Translations under genes and position numbers: made by a program
Assembly: GCA_036872755.1 (NCBI GenBank)
Contig: JAVHNS010000009.1
Span: 1,922,001 to 1,986,000 of the forward strand
Reading direction: 5' to 3'
DNA length: 64,000 bases
DNA from: Orbilia blumenaviensis
Taxonomy: Eukaryota > Ascomycota > Orbiliomycetes > Orbiliales > Orbiliaceae
Notes under the pieces: generated by a model
Database searches by the model: none
Told to the model about the DNA's origin: nothing
Seen by the model: the letters and a program-made list of their open reading frames with translations, nothing else
Part shown: positions 48,785-60,127 of the stretch, one piece after another
Layout of the letters: each line of letters starts with the position of its first letter
Numbering within the stretch: position 1 is the stretch's first letter

Positions 48785-51700
48785 CGGCTGACGCGCTGTG
48801 GCGGTTGTATTGATAGGTATTAAGCGACGATGGATTGTGGATATGTAGTTCCTCTTGATTCTGGCTTATTTTATACCCTCCTAATAGTATATATATATAA
48901 AATCTCAGTCAATAAATAACAGAGAAGGCGCCCTGAGGATATGAGAAATTCCAGTTGTGTCCTCTCGCTCGTCTCATGAGTTGAAAGTTGCTCACGCTGT
49001 TGTTTTGACTGATATCATGAATGAATAGGTGGGGCCTTCCTCATGTCAATCATCGCGTAACATATTAGAAAAGCTTGTTTGCACCTGGGAAGGTCTCTAG
49101 CCCACTGGCTACGTTAGGCTGGGCAAGAGATTTCATCTTGATGCCGGCCAACTCGCAATCGCAAGGAAACTTCATGATGTTCGGCTTGCTCATTGGAAAC
49201 ACTCTCGCCATAGTATAGGACCGCTCGCCTCCATTATCGGTGAGATTCCATCAATTCATTCTCTCAGACGTAATATCTCTCATGAGACCATGACGTTGCG
49301 GAAGACAGGGTTCCATCCGTTAATCACGACTTTGGGCCAAGCATTCATCGCCGTGTTGTCGATTTCGGGACCATTGGCTCGGGGGGCGGATTATATGCCT
49401 GTTTTGAGCTTTTCTTTGAGTAGTATTGAAAGGGGATAATGCTCTTCAGTTCTATATCGCCACATATAGCTCGGTTAGGTTATTGAAGGACTGACTATAG
49501 TTAAGTGCGTACTATGGCCGTTGGTTTGTACAATTGTTTTGTTTAGATACCTTTTTGTTGACTGCTCGTTCATCAAAGGTTGGAGGAGCCTCGCTCCCAG
49601 ACGAACAAGAAGAGAGAATTATCAATGCGGTGAGATAATAAGTTTTTTTGTATAATGAGAAGCTGAGGTTATGTGGCGCCGAACTTCAAGGAATAAGACA
49701 TACGTGCACACTCCAGTTAACTCTCTCTCGCGTATCCCCCAGTTCCGCTCGGGTACGATGGATATAGCCACATATATCGTGTGAAAACCATGCACTCTTG
49801 ATGCATTGGTGAAATTCCACCATCAAGACTTGGTAGGCTCAGGCTTGACCGGCATGTGCAGTAGGACTACTGTAATAACATCTCTTGAATGTGGTGGTGC
49901 ATTTATGCCCCTTTATATGCCTAATGCGAATAGCCACGTGTGTCCGCCTTTGAGCGTGACGTTCATCTACGAGATCCCAAAAGGCGCCAGTATTGCAAGG
50001 AGTTTCAGGTGCACATTGCATGACAAGTCGACCTAGTTGGATAGTAGTTGTATCCATGGCATATGTGAGTGGATACCCCTTGTCATATCGTGTCTTGTAT
50101 AGCGGGCCTTTGACTAAACATTCGAAAGGACATGCCATGTATGCACAACTACCCGCTGAGAATATAATAACCTCTCTGAATCTATATCGAGGGTCTGCTC
50201 GTTATCGTTATTAACGAAATATTTATATATACGGCGGGCTTTTCTCCCACCGCCTAGCAGACATATGCGACACCGCGTGCATCTTTTGCCTTTCAATAAC
50301 TCTTCATTTGATTAGTCGTTGGGTCTTTTTGTGAATTGCCTGTGGTAATCGTATATTGTATATTGACCAGCATAGAGTTTCAGATTGACCAGGTTAGAAG
50401 ATTAGAGATCAAGAGGATTTTGTGGTATTGTCGACTCATCGAAAGTAGGTGGCATCGTTTACCAATAATGATGTCACCTACCGTACTCTGGCATAAGGCC
50501 TTTGGTGGCATAATATATATAAATCGATGCATATCCCAGCAGAGTAAGGATACACTGATTATATTTCACGCTGGGGCGCGTGACGGTGCCTTATTTGCGA
50601 GACCGGGAACTGCCGCTTGCACGTAGTTTCGGACGTGTCTGCCGGCTAGAATGCTCGGAGGTCGGATAGAAGGCTCATTACCTACCGCCTCCCCGTTTAT
50701 ATATATCCTTCAAGTATCTCAAGCAGAGGTGACGTGGTTTCGACATATAAGATATAGGATACTACAAGAATATTTTAGAGAAAGATATAATTCCCTCTAG
50801 TATCCCGATCTTGTACACAAGTGTTACGTGGTATGAATATATCTCGCAAAGGTGTATAGAATATTTGGACGCATTTTGTAGGTAAATGTCTTTGGTAGAG
50901 GGGAGAGAGGATGTTGTCGTAGTCCCGCTTACTTGGAACTTGGTCAGTTCATATATAAGCCGCTGGGGTATACATTCAAGAAACCACCGGAAAGGTTGTT
51001 GATGCATCTTTGAGATTGTTCTGCGGGAATCTAGCCTACCAATGCTAATATAATAGGCTCAGCCAAATATCTATAATGTTCTGGAAATTTCCTACTATAT
51101 TAGTAGAATATTCTAAAAATAAGGAGAATAGTCAATGAAATATGCTAACTCCAATTTCATAACCCACCAGGAAAAGTCCATAGCACTTTAGAGCTCTAGC
51201 CACAGTAAATATGTATATTTTTGCAGTAAATCAACAAATTCAAACTGCCAAGGCGATGTGTGGGGTGGAAACGAGGCTGCTTTCCAAGTAGTTTCGAGAA
51301 GCCGGGTTCGCCTCACTCAGTTGCCTCGGGCGATAATACTCCCGAAACAATTCCCAGGGGTTGCACGGGGGTGACCAAATCCCATGGTGCGCGTATTCGA
51401 ATAAGGCTTATTACGCCTCGAACAAACCACCGCCGCAAGCCGTGATAGCTTAACCTTGCGAAAATCTGCTGACTTGTATATGAAACGATAATAACGAAGG
51501 CTGTAGCGCTATAGCTCTGTAATATGCAAAATGGTGCGCCAAGGTCTGCCGGGGCAGTTCCACTTCTCGGAAAGTATTTCGCGGTGAGCCGACTCTGCTT
51601 TTGCCTTATATTAATTTGTTGGCTGTAAGGCCCTAAGCGGCGCTAATCACAATGCATAGGGAAAACTGACTTACTAAATAATATCGCAATGTAACTAGAG

Positions 51701-52543
51701 CTTTAGCAGAGGTTGTCCCACGATATCTAATCACAGATAGCAGGCCCAGCCCTAGATCATCTCAAAGGCCTGTTTATGGATATGACAGCTGGTGAGGAAT
51801 GTGATTGTGATAATCTTTGTATAAAAATATTGGTAATTTTGATGGCTAGCTGCCAGTTGATGAATAAAGGATCTGGCGCGGGATGAGGTGAAGACGTCAA
51901 AGGAAGAAAGGGATCTTGAAGACGCTTCAGCTGCTTTAAATATTTAGATGCACAAAATAAGGGATATTAAACTTGTGATTGGAGACCGGATTTTGCCATT
52001 AGGTTTTAACCGTTATTGAAGCCGTAAGCCGTGCGGACGTGATTTTATTGCACGAATATTCGAATACCTCTTTCGTATCATATGCCTTAGACTAGATTAA
52101 TATGAAATCTAAGGTCTCATATTGACCCATTAAGTGTTCTTAGTCTTGTAGTAGATTTTAGATGAATCATTTTTTTATATATTCTTGGAGTTCGAATGTA
52201 CTTGCTATTAAGTTGATATAGGCCATCTCCAATCCCTATGCACCTCTATTATACAGACTACGGGGTTTCGAAGGATTTGTGTTGCCGCCCCAAAATGCAA
52301 CACCGCATCTTGGCGCTTCCCAATTAGGCCTCGTCCTCAGAATTTTATGATCGAAATTTCCATCCTCGGCCGCAACAATTCTTCCTCCGTTCCACTTCAA
52401 CCCAGCTCCCCTCCTCGTTCTCTCCCCTCCATCCATCTATCGACCCATCCATCGGCGTCAAACCACCAACTGACAACGAACGATATCAACAAAAGAAAAG
52501 CGGTACTTAGCTTTACCATAACCTATCTTCTACGTCTGCCGCA

Positions 52544-53204
52544 ATGGATCACACAAGAGACCCGTGCCCTTGGGTTATCTTTAACGACTTTGGCGGCGCC
52601 TTTTCTATGGGTGTATGTTGAGGCTTTCATTCAACGGCTTTCGATATCTAGAGACGAAACTAATAATACTGGGTGGTTATAGGCTATTGGAGGTGCAGTA
52701 TGGCACGGTGTAAAGGGTTTCCGTAACTCACCGATGGTATGTTCAGCTCCCTTAAATCGTTTTTATCGATACAAAAACAGCAGAATATTAACATCCCCCA
52801 CCTCGAATTCTAGGGCGAGCGACGAATCGGTGCCATAACAGCGATCAAAGCCCGTGCACCGGTACTAGGAGGAAACTTCGGTGTCTGGGGCGGTCTCTTC
52901 GGTACATTCGACTGCGCCGTCAAGGGAATCCGCAAGAAGGAGGACCCATACAACGCCATTATCGCTGGTTTCTTCACTGGTGGTGCTTTGGCTATCCGTG
53001 GTGGTTATAAGAGTGCTAGGAATTCGGCTATTGGTTGTGCCATCCTACTGGCCGTTATTGAGGGTGTCGGTATTGGGCTTGGTAGGTTTATGTGATGGAT
53101 CGGCTGGGTTTGTGGAAATGAGTGCTAATTATGACGGTGTAGGACGACTTTTGACCCCACCACCACTGCCACAGCAGATGGAACAGCAGGGATCGCTGGC
53201 TTAG
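52544..53204 (+). CDS. TIM17: mitochondrial inner-membrane translocase subunit Tim17
   Basis: Four exons: 52544-52612, 52683-52736, 52814-53081 and 53143-53204, 150 residues. The protein is a near-textbook Tim17: [78 protein letters not shown] and [12 protein letters not shown]. It has four membrane helices with GxxxG-type packing. Cys8 and Cys75 correspond to the conserved pair that forms a disulfide in yeast Tim17. With Tim23 it builds the presequence translocase of the inner membrane. The N-terminal residues are matrix/intermembrane-space gating elements (Asp6 kept). The C terminus is Pro/Gln-rich and variable. Small exons and a 54-nt exon 2 make it easy for gene finders to miss. Confidence 0.96.
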
Positions 53205-54700
53205 GTTACTTGACTTTGGATATATGAAGACTGGCTGGCTAGCCAGCCAGACCAGGTACCACGGTGCACTGCGATGGTCTACCTTCTACCTTCTCCCGAT
53301 TACTCTGCTCCGCTGTTACATATCTACCTTTCGTCCTTCCTCTACTACCGCACCTCACGCTTCGGCGCTCGAGACCCCACAACTGAACGGGAAACACTAC
53401 CAACTACCTTGTACAAAAGTTTCTGGCCCCTCCCATTTCTCTTATCCAACAAATATCTTTTTTCGGGGTTTTTCTATTCGGTTTGGCGTTATATGAACAG
53501 AATCACACAGCATGGCACGCACGATATGATTCACGGGATTAAGCTCGCTGGGTGTATGTTTTTTATTTATATTTTTTATTACAGGATGCTACGGGGGCAA
53601 AAACATACTTTATTTTCCTACTATTTTTTCTAAGCTGTTTTTCTTTTATTAATGGTTCAAAGGCATGTGCTGGTTGCAGATAAACCAACGTCTCTACTCT
53701 TATCGTCCTCTTTTCCTTACGTCCGACATCCTCCTCCTCACCCCCCTTCAAATTATATCTTCTCGGGATGTTATTTTTTCTACAAACGAGAGGCTACTCT
53801 TTTTCTTTACATATTTTTTCTGGTATATAGGATTTCCCAATAGACTTTTGATACTTCTTTTTTGAATCCCTGCGCTGCGCTTGATCTTGGAGGAATAACT
53901 CCCGATCGCCGAATCGGCTCCGAACTTTCGTCACTGCGCCGCAATACCCAATAAAATGGGGGTGACACTAAACCTAACTTAAGCAGAAGCAGTTCTGATC
54001 TCCCCTCAAAATGCCAGTGCCCGACATCCGACAAAAGCCCCCCAGCGTGCATGACACGGTTAAGAAAAAAAAAAAAAAAAAAAAAAAAAGAGCGAGAGCG
54101 AGAAAAGAAATCGATTAACGGTGGCAAGATCGGTAACTACACACGCGGGTGACATAAAAGCAGAAGCAAGAATCGAACAACAAACTATACAATCATTCGG
54201 TTTTTATGTCACCCGAGTGCTACTCTACAAAAGACAAGCTTATTACCAATCGCACAAGCCCGCGTTCCCGCCCCCTGGTCCGAAGTTTAATCAACCAAAA
54301 ATATTGGATCTAAGATCTAACCAGCTGCCGACGAACCGAATCTTGAGATTGCAACATGCAACACAGGTTGCCAAGATGTGAACGACATGGGTATGACGAC
54401 AGAGCTGCAGAGCTAGAACTACTGAATGCAAAGTGGTGCATTTGTATTGCAATACGGGTTGGGGATAACGTTAATAAGGGATAAAGGCTCTTTGCGAGGC
54501 ATCTTGATGTCAGTGTGGTTTTCGTGATGTTGATCTAGGTTTTTTATTACGGAATGGAAATAAGAAGCTTGTAGTATAAAACGCCTTCAATGTCACACAA
54601 TTGATATAATGAATGATTCTGTCTAACCTGATAGACGAATTAGATGGCGCTACAATACTAAGCCATATTGATTGAATATTTTTCCCGTAAAATATTCAAA
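53205..54700. other. intergenic, no gene seen
   Basis: About 1.5 kb with T-rich runs and a poly(A)25 tract at 54065-54089. It holds the TIM17 3' UTR and the promoter of the beta-lactamase-like gene. Hydrophobic open frames near 53274-53865 come from T-rich sequence and were not called. Confidence 0.5.
54065..54089 (+). repeat. poly(A)25 tract
   Basis: Uninterrupted run of 25 A in non-coding DNA, followed by GAGCGAGAGCGAG. No retroelement sequence is seen next to it. Confidence 0.85.
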
Positions 54701-56741
54701 ATGATGATAAGTAACGTCGTATCTCTTCTCTCCTTTGCAGCTCTATCTATCCAAGCATCATCTCCGCAGAGATGCACGGTCGAGGGCCCCCTCCTCCCCC
54801 GTCCCCGAAACCTTTGTAGCCACCCACTCTTCAAATCCGCCTCCTCAAAGCTATCCTCCCACTTCGACGCCGTCATATCCGGTAACCTAACTGCCGGCTT
54901 CAACGTCCTCAACACTTCCTTCGCTGTAGCATTCATTTCCCTCCCTTCGAATAACCCCTCTCATAAACAATCAAACCAGAATAATCCGATATACACATAT
55001 ACCCATCTTAGCCCTGCAAATAAAAAGGGTACAAAGCGTATAAACGGCGACTCACAGTTTTTGGTCGGATCTATATCCAAATTGTTTACTGATGTGGTGT
55101 TGTTGAAGAGTGGTGTTGATTTGGAAAGTAAGGTTACAAAGTATTTGCCTGAGTTGAAGGGGGGGTTGGTTAGATGGGAGGATGTTACGTTGAGGGATTT
55201 GGGGGAGCATTTGAGTGGGGTGGGGCCTAATTGTGAGTTCTTCTTCTGACCGTTATAATATAGCTTTGAGGGGGGTAAAGGGAGCTAATTGGTATATTCT
55301 GAAGATGGCTTCCCGGAGATATATGATTTGATACCGTTGTATCAGCAGCTTGGGTTCCCGCCGGTGGAGAAGAGTGATTTCCCGCCTTGCAATGTTGCCG
55401 GGTTAAATAAGGCCTGCACTAAGAAACGTAAGCCACTCAATTACATTGACGTTAAAATAATTGACACGCATAGATGCACATGTCGATACACCAGCTGACC
55501 TCATATAACTAAATGCATAGAGCTTTTGGAAGGCCTAAAGAAAGTCCAGCCAGTAACTGCAGTTGGTGAAAGAGCTGTATACTCCAACCTGGCGTTTACG
55601 TTAGTGTCGTTTGTCCTGGAGGAGGCAACGGGGAAGAATTATACTACCTTACTTGATGAATTGGTGATAAAGCCGCTGAAGTTAAAGAACACGGGTGCTT
55701 CGCCTGGCGATACCAAGAAGGCAGTGATACCACCAGTTAATAATGGATGGGGGCTAGATTATGCATTTAGTACTCCGTATGTTATCCACCTTTCAGTTTA
55801 TTCGAGACACAGAATAGTAAAGGTAATATCTTGGTATGAATAGTGCTGGCGGCCTCTACTCCTCCATCAATGACCTTTCGACCCTCGCACTTTCAATCCT
55901 CCAAAAAACCCTCCTCCCGCCTTCGGCTCTCCGCAAATGGCTGAAGCCCACCTCCTCAACCCCAAACCTTCAGTATTCCGTTGGTTTCCCCTGGGAAATC
56001 TACCGGACCACAAACCTTACTCCCGCACACCCACATGCAATTGATATATATGCCAAAGACGGGGGTGCATACGGCTATGTCTCCAGAATAGGGATTATAG
56101 ACCAATACGGCGTTGGGTTTGTAGTGCTTACGGCAGGTGATACGGAGGCTATGTATCCTATTGCTGAAGCTGTTGTTACTGTGTTATTACCTGCTGTTGA
56201 GGAGGCGGCTAGGAGTGAAGCTGAGAAATATACTGGTTTGTTTGGTGGGAAAGAAGGTGTTGAAGGAGTTAATGTGAATTTTACGATTGATGGTGGGCCA
56301 GGGGTTAAGCTTAACTCATTGTCGAGGAATGGATCTGATATTTTAGAAGGGATTGGAAAAATATGGGAGGGACAGGAGGTTAGTCTTGGTCCGCTGTCGA
56401 AAGATTTTAGGATATATCCTATGGAAGTTGAGACTTCTCACGGAAAAGGTTACGAGAAGATTGTGAGGGAAGACTGGAGGATTGCGATGGAGGTTACGGG
56501 TGGTATTGGGAGCGATACTAGATCACAGTTACCCAGTGCGGGGGCTTTTTCGAAAGGGTGCAATACTTGGCAGACTTTTGATTTACTATATTATGGGGGC
56601 CAGGCGATTGATAGGATTGTGTTTTGGTTGAATGGGACAACAAGGGAGGTTGTGGGGGTTGAAGTACCGTTTTTGAGGAGCGGGGTTCTGGAAAAGATTG
56701 ATGATGGTACAGTGGCGGAGAGGATGGAGAGGGCGAATTAG
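54701..56741 (+). CDS. secreted beta-lactamase-like serine hydrolase
   Basis: Four exons: 54701-55232, 55305-55427, 55521-55776 and 55844-56741, about 602 residues. The signal peptide is MMISNVVSLLSFAALSIQAS. The class C beta-lactamase / penicillin-binding-like fold is present: SxxK motif VGSISKLF (Ser124, Lys127), then SGVGPNYGFPEIYDL restored by the first splice and FPPCNVAGLNKAC. The second motif is Tyr-Ser-Asn in AVYSNLAF, and the conserved SAGGLYSSINDL segment is restored by the last splice. A C-terminal beta domain of about 200 residues follows. In fungi such proteins are secreted hydrolases or esterases of mostly unknown substrate, some linked to secondary metabolite gene clusters; no such cluster is present here. 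Lys-Gly-type third motif not located with certainty. Confidence 0.87.
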
Positions 56742-56921
56742 TTGGAATAGAGTCACGAATACCAGACGATAGTTACTAGTAGCATATACTTGTAGATAAA
56801 GGTCATATCATTGATCATAAAAGGGTAATGCGGTCAGTCTATCGTAAAACGCCATAAACCCAGAACGCCAACGCCAGTGAAGACAAAGTAATAATACAAG
56901 TTTTGCTAAACAGGCAAGACC

Positions 56922-57944
56922 TTATTTCCTTCCCTTAGCCGGCATTGAAAAGCCCCTGGTCATGAAATCGGAGTCTTTGGCCTTCTTGCCACTTTCGTCC
57001 TTGTCATTCGTGAAGAGACTCTTGACGTTCTCGCTCATTCCGAGCTTTCTTCTTTTGGCTCGTTGCTCAACGTCGCCGAGGACCTTTGACGCAATATCAC
57101 TGGCTGTGGATGGCTTCATCTTCTCCTTTGATTCTTCTTTCTTGATCTTTTCGCTGTCCTTCTTCTTCTCACCGTCTTTGTCGTCCCCATCTTTGCCCTT
57201 GCCCTTTCGCTTCTTAGTAGAAATTTTCTTGAGCGAGTGAGTAAGACCTGCGGCGAGAAGCTTTTCCTTCCTCTGCTTAAGGAACTCGATATCCTTTTCT
57301 TCGGTAGGATTGATCTTGACGATACCATTTTCTTTGTCGAATTTCTCGGTACAGACTAAGCAGGTATCCTCTTTGATCTCCTTGACAGCCGCTTCAGCGA
57401 ATGCGTGTCCACATGGGACCAAGTAGACCGTATGAGTCCCTGCTCCCAACTCCTTCCTCGTGACAGGACAGACCCAAACCTCAGTTCTACCGCTCTTCCC
57501 ATTCGCATTCATAATTCCACCATTGACAACCTTATCCCCACTACCACCACTATTACCATCCTCTTCTCCATCCTCAGCGATCTCAAACTTGACATCAACA
57601 ACGTCCTTCAACCCTTTAAACCCAGAAGCCTTCATAACTTCCTCTCCATCTCCGAATCTCCAGGGAGATAGCAACCATTCGATAACCGCATCTTTGTTGA
57701 ATAGTCGTCCGAGGGAGTCTGAGACAACTGGGGAGGCGAGAGGTCTTTTGGAGAGAGGGCAGAAAGACCAGTGGTACTCTGCGTTTTGGGAAGATTGGGA
57801 ACGAAGTTCGGAGGTGGTCTTTTGGCGGGTCGGGGATTTGACTAGTTCGCGACGGGTGGGGATACTGTTAAGGAATGTTAGGAGAGCGAAATCATCAGGT
57901 TTTGGATTGGGGAGGACGCCTTACCTGCCGCCATCGTTACCCAT
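56922..57944 (-). CDS. RTF2: replication termination factor 2 (Rtf2 family)
   Basis: Exons 57944-57925 (only 20 nt) and 57864-56922, about 320 residues. The start MGNDGGS|IPTRRELVK is the hallmark Rtf2 N terminus and depends on the 60-nt first intron. Next are YHWSFCPLSKRPLASPVVSD and GRLFNKDAVIEWLL, the first U-box/RING-like half. Then come VWVCPVTRKELGAGTHTVYLVPCGHAFAE and TCLVCTEKF, the C2HC2-type RING-like finger. A long Lys/Glu-rich tail follows. Rtf2 acts in the nucleus at stalled or programmed replication forks and in splicing. The gene converges with the beta-lactamase-like gene, the stops being 180 bp apart. Confidence 0.93.
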
Positions 57945-58850
57945 GATGTTGGACTAAAGCACGACACACGTGCGCGTGAGAGGTATTGTAGGATTGGATG
58001 ATACCAGACAGGGTCTGGAGAAGGCAATGGTAAAGGTTTCGCGATGATTTGCTGCTAGGAAGTTTGAAGTGGCGATGTGATGAAGACGATGAAGGGAAAG
58101 AATTGAAGGAAGTAACAAGGCCGAGGAAAGCAACGGCGCGCGATGTGGCGCCATCATTAGTAATTGATCAGCCACACGCCAGGATTCGGATCCTCTCCGA
58201 GATGTGGCGGTGCAAAGCTATATCAAAAACGGCCTTACCATGCTAGACTTCCCCAGATCCAAATTCCTCCCATTCCTCTTTTTCTTCTAAACCGTACAAC
58301 AACCATGTGGTAGCCATAAGGAAATCTTTCTAGAGGCCTCGGTATATGCAGCTGTGTGTCACTGGTGCGCGCCGAATTCGGACTGTTTTTTTGTGTTACT
58401 TTCTTTTTTCTCTTTCGATACTTTGGTTTATAGGTAGTGAGTGTGTAGGTCCACTAGCTAAGGTAGTTCAGAGACTTGTGCTTAGTGGTAACTCAAGAGC
58501 TCTTGGTTTTAAGCTTGCTCGAGTACCTCGGATCATTGGCTGCTAAGTCTCGGTCTTAGACTTTTATATAATTATGCTAGCCCCCTTCAGGCCCTGTGCA
58601 TTTCGAAGACTATCATGTAAACCTGGTACGTACCTATGCATACCGCTACCTCCAACATGATCCAATTGATTGGTTACAATTCTTATATCATTTCTATTTA
58701 AATTTATCGAGCAAGCTTCTCAAAACATTAACTTACCAGTCTAGCTCCGCCTATAAAGCAGCACTTATACGTTCATATTACCATTCTTTTCACCGCAACC
58801 TATCACCAAAGTCTAAAATAGCTCTGCAAACAAGAGCATACTCTTCCAAA
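57945..58850. promoter_or_regulatory. divergent region RTF2 / pantothenate synthetase
   Basis: About 0.9 kb. From 58596 to 58850 the pantothenate synthetase frame is open upstream of its first ATG (85 codons, no ATG). A short out-of-frame upstream ORF begins at ATG 58637. The rest holds the RTF2 promoter. Confidence 0.5.
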
Positions 58851-59774
58851 ATGCAGATATACAATGCCGTCTCAACCTATCGCGCCTGGCGCCAATCCCT
58901 GCCCCCGACATCCACAGTGGGTGTAGTCCCAACAATGGGCGCCCTCCACGCAGGTCACATATCACTCGCTCGTGCCGCTGCATCCGAAAATACGCATGTA
59001 GTAGTCACAATCTTTCTAAACCCAGCCCAATTCTCACCAACCGAAGATCTAGCCGCCTATCCCAAAACTTTAGAGACCGACTTACAAAAGCTAGAGGAAC
59101 TAAATGCATCATTACCCAGCGATGGAGCCGGACGGGTATCAGCTGTGTTCGTACCCACCGTTGCGGAAATGTACCCAGCCGGGATCCCGTTGGTTAGAGA
59201 CCAACAAATCGGTACCTTCGTAGAGGTTATACCTCTCTCCGCAAAATTAGAAGGCGGGACTCGTCCACATTTCTTTCGGGGTGTTGCAACAGTTTGTACG
59301 AAGCTATTCAATATCACACGTCCAAATAAAGTGTATTTTGGACAGAAGGATGTGCAGCAGACGGTTATTATCCGACGGCTACTGCTAGATTTACAGTTTG
59401 ATATCGAACTGAGGGTCATTCCTACTGAAAGGGAGAAAGACGGGCTGGCGATGAGCTCGAGAAATGTGTATTTGAAGGGGAGGAGGAGAGACGTTGCTAT
59501 CACTATTTACAAGGCCTTGAAGACAGCCGAGGGAATGTATGAGGGTGGTGAGAAGAGGGCTAGTGTTTTATTGGAAGCAGCTAGAAGAGTGGTGGAGGAT
59601 GCTGGGGATGAGGTGAAACTAGACTATATCAGTTTGAATGAGCCACAGTTACTCGAGGAAGTAGAGACAGTGGAGCAGGATAGAGGGGTGATTTTGAGCG
59701 CGGCAATGTGGGTTTTGCCGAGGGAGGAAGGAGAGGGGACTGTTAGGTTGATCGATAATCTGATCTTGTCGTAA
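58851..59774 (+). CDS. PAN6: pantothenate synthetase (pantoate--beta-alanine ligase)
   Basis: Single exon, 307 residues from the first in-frame ATG; length fits the family. The enzyme joins pantoate and beta-alanine using ATP, the last step of pantothenate (vitamin B5) synthesis for CoA. Seen: VVPTMGALHAGH with the nucleotidyl-transferase HxGH signature (His33, His36), VVVTIFLNPAQF, GTRPHFFRGVATVCTKLFN, PNKVYFGQKDVQQ and the MSSRNVYL ATP-binding segment. The frame stays open for 85 codons upstream. The nearest part reads RSYYHSFHRNLSPKSKI then QTRAYSS, which looks like a mitochondrial presequence with a processing site, but it contains no ATG. Confidence 0.94.
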   Translation: MQIYNAVSTYRAWRQSLPPTSTVGVVPTMGALHAGHISLARAAASENTHVVVTIFLNPAQFSPTEDLAAYPKTLETDLQKLEELNASLPSDGAGRVSAVFVPTVAEMYPAGIPLVRDQQIGTFVEVIPLSAKLEGGTRPHFFRGVATVCTKLFNITRPNKVYFGQKDVQQTVIIRRLLLDLQFDIELRVIPTEREKDGLAMSSRNVYLKGRRRDVAITIYKALKTAEGMYEGGEKRASVLLEAARRVVEDAGDEVKLDYISLNEPQLLEEVETVEQDRGVILSAAMWVLPREEGEGTVRLIDNLILS

Positions 59775-60127
59775 TTAATACCTCTTAGTTCTGTATCCTA
59801 GATACTATTATTTGTGGACGCGAAAGAGTGAAGCTACCATTCTTCTGGTGCACTACCGCTAGACCTCTTGCTGCTCATATTCTAATATCTTAAGCTCGGT
59901 CTCTAGCTCCTCGCCATCTTCCGCCTCAGTAATATCTAAACCTCTTCTATTATGGTAAATATTGTCGATGTATATATATTTTTGCATAAATTCATATTGT
60001 CCTCGCAAGGTTCTACAGCCAATCCAAAGCGGAAAAAAAGCTTTTTTTGTCACAATCTAACTCCAGATATTTAATTGAAGGTTATCATTTAATACAGCTT
60101 GGTACTCGAAATAAGAAATTTATCGCC
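59775..60127. other. convergent 3' region
   Basis: 353 bp between two stop codons, AT-rich. A small minus-strand frame (59859-60053) has no recognisable features and was not called. Confidence 0.5.

Larger units (their letters stand above)
45944..52543. other. 6.6-kb gene-poor AT-rich region
   Basis: No gene could be supported here. Open frames are short and lack family features. The best is an ATG-poor frame of 112 codons at 49101-49439 (plus), with a partly open antisense; neither is recognised. Notable sequence: palindrome TACCTAATTAGGTA at 47406-47419, TACCTAGGTA at 48006-48015, and an (AT)n tract at 48762-48784. The left end holds the KRS1 promoter, the right end the TIM17 promoter. Confidence 0.5.

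Noticed and set aside
53274..53865. Phe/Tyr-rich open frames downstream of TIM17
   Set aside because: T-rich non-coding DNA; no conserved features.
54065..54089. Poly(A) tract as the tail of a retrotransposed copy
   Set aside because: No retroelement or processed-gene sequence and no target-site duplication seen beside it.
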